DNA of 64,000 bases, taken from Croceibacterium aestuarii. GTDB taxonomy: Bacteria > Pseudomonadota > Alphaproteobacteria > Sphingomonadales > Sphingomonadaceae. Numbering within the stretch: position 1 is the first letter of the stretch; each line of letters opens with the position of its first letter. Below are positions 60,794 to 64,000 of this stretch, in pieces. Under the pieces are notes generated by a model that saw only the letters and a list, made by a program, of their open reading frames with translations, was not told the DNA's origin and did no database searches. The translations under genes were made by a program, and so were the position numbers. The stretch is taken from contig NZ_CP131039.1 in NCBI RefSeq assembly GCF_030657335.1, forward strand, positions 248,001-312,000. Direction: 5' to 3'.

Positions 60794-62148
60794 GCCGGCC
60801 CGGCTCGCCGTTCGACCCGCGCGTCGTCCTCGCCGTCGTCGCGGTTGGCGCGGCGACCTTCCTGCTGTTCCTCTACGCGCTCGGAGCGGGCTGGACCGGC
60901 GGCGACCGCGCCACCGGTTCGGGCCACGCGGCGAGCAAGGCGCTCAATGGCTACGCCGCGCTCTACGCCTTGCTCGACCGCCGCGGCTACGACGTATCGA
61001 TGTCGCGCAATCGCGGCACGCTCGACGCCGACGGGCTGCTGGTGCTGACCCCGCCCCACTTCATCGAAGCCAAAGGCCTCGCCGAGCTGCTCGCCAAGCG
61101 GCGCCTGCAGGGACCGACGCTGCTGATCATGCCCAAGTGGTTCGGATTCGATGCGCGGCGCTTCTCCGCGGCCAAGGACGCGCCGCGCGGCTGGGTCATC
61201 GTGTCCAACCCGGAAAGTCCCCCATGGGCCGGCAAGATCGGCCTGCCCGAGCTCGATCTCGAGCTGCGCAAGGAGCCGAAGTGGCGGGCGCGCGGTGCGA
61301 ACGGTGCCATGCCGGCGCCGGGCGCGGTCCAGACGATCGAAGCGCCCGCAATTTCGGCGCTTGTGCGCGGCAGCGACGGCAGGGTGCTCGCGGCTTATCG
61401 CGAGGACGGTGGAGATTATCGGGCGCTGCGCGAATGGTCCGATGCGACGTCGCGCAACCCCGCCGCGCTCGAACGCGCACGGCAGCGCGACAGGCCTATC
61501 GTCACCCTCGATGCCGCTCCGACGCAGGGAAGCGATCCGGCCGAGGACTATTGGCCGCTGGTGGTCGTTGCCGACCCCGATCTGCTCAACAACAGCGGCA
61601 TGGCCGATCCCGACCGCGCGCGGCTCGCGGTCGATCTCGTGGAGGCGACGATCGACGGTTACGATCTGCCGGTGGTGTTCGATCTGACCCTGGCCGGCCT
61701 CGGCAGCCAGCAGAACCTCCTTACGCTGGCCTTCGAACCGCCGTTCCTCGCCGCCACGCTGACCCTGTTGCTCGCCGCCCTGGTGATCGGCTGGCGCAGT
61801 TTCGTGCGCTTCGGGCCGCCGCGTCAGGGCGGCCGCGAGCTGGCCGGCGGCAAGGCGCAGCTCGCGCGCGACGGGGCCCTGCTGATCGAGCGCGGACGCC
61901 GCTTCGCGCTCGTGGGCGCGCCCTACGCCGCGCTGGTCGCGCGCCGGATCGGCCGCGCGCTGGGCATGCGCGATACCGCTCCGCCGGCAATCCGCCGCCT
62001 GGCCATCGTCCGTGCACTCGAACGCCGCGGCGAGGACCGCGACGGCTTTGACCGGGCGAGCGAGGTTCTCAAGGCGGCGCACCGCCCGGCCGACCTCCTG
62101 CGCGCCGCGCAGGCACTCAACACGATTGAAAGGACCCTCCGCAGATGA
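60790..62148 (+). CDS. DUF4350 domain membrane protein
   Basis: 452 residues. An N-terminal helix ([24 protein letters not shown]) precedes the DUF4350 sugar-binding-like domain ([59 protein letters not shown]). A second helix is at about 318-338, and a cytoplasmic tail has [18 protein letters not shown]. This is the middle gene of the DUF4129-DUF4350-MoxR-DUF58 order common in Sphingomonadales. Its function is unknown; an ABC-like or assembly role is proposed for such operons. It overlaps both neighbours by 4 bp. Confidence 0.85.
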   Translation: MSRPGSPFDPRVVLAVVAVGAATFLLFLYALGAGWTGGDRATGSGHAASKALNGYAALYALLDRRGYDVSMSRNRGTLDADGLLVLTPPHFIEAKGLAELLAKRRLQGPTLLIMPKWFGFDARRFSAAKDAPRGWVIVSNPESPPWAGKIGLPELDLELRKEPKWRARGANGAMPAPGAVQTIEAPAISALVRGSDGRVLAAYREDGGDYRALREWSDATSRNPAALERARQRDRPIVTLDAAPTQGSDPAEDYWPLVVVADPDLLNNSGMADPDRARLAVDLVEATIDGYDLPVVFDLTLAGLGSQQNLLTLAFEPPFLAATLTLLLAALVIGWRSFVRFGPPRQGGRELAGGKAQLARDGALLIERGRRFALVGAPYAALVARRIGRALGMRDTAPPAIRRLAIVRALERRGEDRDGFDRASEVLKAAHRPADLLRAAQALNTIERTLRR

Positions 62149-63107
62149 CCACAGCACTCGACCAGACTCGCCAGCTGGCAGAGGCCATCAGGGCCGAGGT
62201 CGGCAAGGCCATCGTCGGGCAGGACGAGACTGTCGAGCACCTGCTTATCGCGCTCATCGCGCGCGGCCATGTCCTGCTCGAAGGGCCGCCGGGCACGGCC
62301 AAGACCTTCCTCGCGCAGTGCTTCGCCGCCGCGACAGGCCTGGAATTCGGCCGCATCCAATTCACCCCCGACCTGCTGCCGGGCGACATCCTCGGCTCCA
62401 ACTTGTTCAACTTCCAGACCAGCCAGTTCACGCTGACCCGCGGGCCGATCTTCCGCGAGCTGCTCCTCGCCGACGAGATCAACCGCACGCCCCCCAAGAC
62501 CCAGGCCGCGCTGCTCGAGGCGATGCAGGAACGCCGCGTGACGCTCGACGGCGAGAGCCACCCCTTGCCGCAAGAATTCATGGTCGTCGCGACGCAGAAC
62601 CCGATCGAGCACCAGGGCGTCTATCCGCTGCCCGAGGCGCAGCTCGACCGCTTCCTCTTCAAGCTGCTGGTCGGCTATCCAAGCGCCGAGGAAGAGGCGG
62701 CTATTGTCGCCCGCTTCGGCGAGCGCAGCGGACCCCAGGCGCCGGGCGACTTCGGCATCGCCGCGGTGGCCGACAAGGCGACGCTGGCCGCGGCGCAACA
62801 GGCGGTCCTGGCGGTGACGCTGGCGCCCGAGGTGATCGACTACACCGTGGCGCTCGTGCGGGCGACGCGCGAAAGCCCCGATCTCGAAAGCGGGGCCAGT
62901 CCGCGCGCCGCGGTACTGCTCGCCGGCGGCGCCCGCGCCCGAGCGGCGCTGCAGGGCCGCGACTACGTTTTACCCGACGACGTCAAGGCCCTCGCCGCCG
63001 CCGCCTTGCGGCACCGCCTGCTGCTCTCGCCCACGGCCGAAATCGAGGGCCGCCGCATCGAGGACCTCGTTGCGTCCCTGGTCGAACAGGTCGAGGCACC
63101 GAAGTGA
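62145..63107 (+). CDS. MoxR-family AAA+ ATPase
   Basis: 320 residues. Walker A GPPGTAKT at 47-54, Walker [10 protein letters not shown], sensor [25 protein letters not shown], and the C-terminal lid with [43 protein letters not shown]. MoxR proteins act as chaperones that help assemble complexes containing von Willebrand-type proteins. It overlaps the DUF4350 gene by 4 bp and is followed, after a palindromic stretch, by the DUF58 gene. Confidence 0.95.
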   Translation: MTTALDQTRQLAEAIRAEVGKAIVGQDETVEHLLIALIARGHVLLEGPPGTAKTFLAQCFAAATGLEFGRIQFTPDLLPGDILGSNLFNFQTSQFTLTRGPIFRELLLADEINRTPPKTQAALLEAMQERRVTLDGESHPLPQEFMVVATQNPIEHQGVYPLPEAQLDRFLFKLLVGYPSAEEEAAIVARFGERSGPQAPGDFGIAAVADKATLAAAQQAVLAVTLAPEVIDYTVALVRATRESPDLESGASPRAAVLLAGGARARAALQGRDYVLPDDVKALAAAALRHRLLLSPTAEIEGRRIEDLVASLVEQVEAPK

Positions 63108-63112
63108 GCTTT

Positions 63113-63240
63113 CTCCCCGGGATGGGGAGGGCGACCAGCCGCAGGCTGGTGGAGGGACCCGCGCGCCAGGCGCGACAGTGCCGGCGGAGCGACGCCCGAT
63201 GGGGCCCCTCGATCCTCCGTTTCGTGGGCGGTCCCTCTCG
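63113..63240. repeat. Palindromic REP-like element between moxR and DUF58 genes
   Basis: Several nested inverted repeats fill this 128-bp gap: CTCCCC/GGGGAG (63113-63129), ACCAGCC/GGCTGGT (63134-63150) and GAGGGACC with GGTCCCTC about 70 bp later (63152-63159 and 63230-63237). The 'CTCCCC...ACCAGCC...GGCTGGTGGAGGG' order resembles dispersed intergenic repeats of other sphingomonads. It is unusual inside a tightly packed operon. Confidence 0.45.
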
Positions 63241-63258
63241 CCGTGCCTGGGAGGAACG

Positions 63259-64000
63259 ATGATCGCCCCGACGGCCCGGACCCTGGCGCTGATCGTGTTC
63301 GCCGCGCCGGCCGCGCTCGTGGTCGCCGCCTTCGCGCCCGCGGCATGGCCGCTGGTGCCCATCGCCGGGCTCGCCCTGCTCGCGCTGGTGACGCTCGACG
63401 GATGGTTCGCCGGCCCCTTGCGCGATGTGCGGCTGATCGTGCCGCGCGACGCCGAGATCGGCCACCGGACCGAAGTGCCGCTGCTCGCCGAGATCGATCC
63501 CCGCGCTGGCGCCGCCGCCCCCCGCGCGGCACTCGGCTTCGATTACCGGCTCGGCGCGGAAGCCGCGGCCGAATGCCGTCTTGAACCCGACGAAGCGCGC
63601 GGCGTCTGGCGAGGCAGCTTCGCGCTGACCCCGAAGCGGCGGGGAACCGGCACGATCGACACGCTGTGGGTCGCCTGGCGCGGCCCGCTCGGGCTCGCCC
63701 GGCGGCAGGAGCGGCGCGAGATCGGCGAAGAGCTTCGTGTCTGGCCCGACCTTTCGCCGGTCCGCTCTCCGGTGCTCCAGCACTACTTGCGCGACGCCCA
63801 GTTCGGCACGGTCGCGCGGCGCATTCGCGGCGAAGGTACCCAGTTCGAGGCGCTCAGCGAATTCCAGCGGGGGATGGACCGGCGGCAGATCGACTGGAAG
63901 GCCAGCGCGCGCCACACCGGTCTGCTCGCCCGCGAGAACGAGGCCGAGCGCAACAACCAGATCGTCTTCGCGCTCGATTGCGGGGCAGCGATGAGCGAAC
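63259..64000 (+). CDS. DUF58 domain protein (partial, continues beyond window)
   Basis: The frame starts at an ATG at 63259 with a strong GGAGG 4 nt upstream and is open to the window end, about 247 codons. Two N-terminal hydrophobic helices (LALIVFAAPAALVVAAFAPAAWPL; LAGLALLALVTL-type) precede a beta-rich domain. The DUF58 signature follows near residue 190: RRIRGEGTQFEALSEFQ, then RRQIDWKASARHTGLLARENEAERNNQIVFALD. The von Willebrand-like C-terminus lies outside the window. It is the fourth gene of the MoxR operon. Confidence 0.85.
   Translation, partial: MIAPTARTLALIVFAAPAALVVAAFAPAAWPLVPIAGLALLALVTLDGWFAGPLRDVRLIVPRDAEIGHRTEVPLLAEIDPRAGAAAPRAALGFDYRLGAEAAAECRLEPDEARGVWRGSFALTPKRRGTGTIDTLWVAWRGPLGLARRQERREIGEELRVWPDLSPVRSPVLQHYLRDAQFGTVARRIRGEGTQFEALSEFQRGMDRRQIDWKASARHTGLLARENEAERNNQIVFALDCGAAMSE

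Noticed and set aside
62012-63262. Plus-strand frame spanning moxR and the gap to 63262
   Set aside because: Arg/Pro-rich out-of-frame translation of moxR; its tail in the gap overlaps the DUF58 start and shows no homology.

Overview
The window looks like chromosome of a high-GC alphaproteobacterium, most likely a member of the Sphingomonadales (Sphingomonadaceae or Erythrobacteraceae). The evidence is a complete PhyR-NepR-EcfG general stress locus with GGAAC-N16/17-CGTT promoters, class I PHA synthase plus an alpha-type phasin, many TonB, SnoaL and MFS accessory genes, and the lptF/lptG, clpS, glmM, thiD, rlmE and pheA gene types usual for that order. No phage, IS element, integrase or CRISPR array was seen. 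Three tRNA genes are present, all on the minus strand: Thr-CGT, Cys-GCA and Gln-CTG.

Layout. Positions 1-8064 (minus strand) hold the 5' part of a very large LEPR-XLL/LamG surface or secreted protein, a Hanks-type Ser/Thr kinase with its ECF sigma factor, and a TolC-like outer membrane protein with an HlyD-like adaptor. Positions 8354-21452 form an accessory, probably catabolic or uptake, cluster. It contains a tandem-GntR regulator, two MFS carriers, a flavin-dependent LLM monooxygenase, a YciI-like protein, a CmcJ/NvfI-like oxygenase, an alpha/beta hydrolase, a double SnoaL protein, a TonB-dependent receptor and a TauD/TfdA dioxygenase. Each inferred transcription unit of that cluster carries the same operator-like motif (core AATAGTGCC, GGCACTATT in gene sense) in the same orientation, so the genes look like one undescribed regulon.

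Positions 21669-30764 contain tRNAs, a Tat-exported metallo-beta-lactamase-fold enzyme, an FAD oxidoreductase, small secreted proteins (SnoaL, DUF6152 and two homologous exported proteins), a lipoprotein, and an MFS/IlvD-type dehydratase pair. Positions 30900-35857 hold an AlaC-like aminotransferase and the PHA section (phaC, a secreted SnoaL protein, and a phasin with a strong promoter, PhaR-like sites and a terminator). Then follow clpS, lptF, lptG, a lipoprotein, a fatty acid desaturase and an acyltransferase-like gene.

Positions 41631-46063 are the general stress response module: a single-domain response regulator, PhyR, a CHASE/HWE-type kinase, NepR and EcfG. All three plus-strand units have consensus EcfG promoters. 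Two of these promoters are near-symmetric, and one may also drive a short antisense-oriented RNA that ends at a perfect terminator. From 46152 to the end there are mainly housekeeping and membrane genes: AI-2E-type permease, Fe-superoxide dismutase, glmM, thiD, a LOG protein, a BCCT carrier, a serine hydrolase with a split C-terminus, ppx/gppA-rlmE, cytochrome c, pheA, isoaspartyl peptidase, and a DUF4129-DUF4350-MoxR-DUF58 operon that runs off the right edge.
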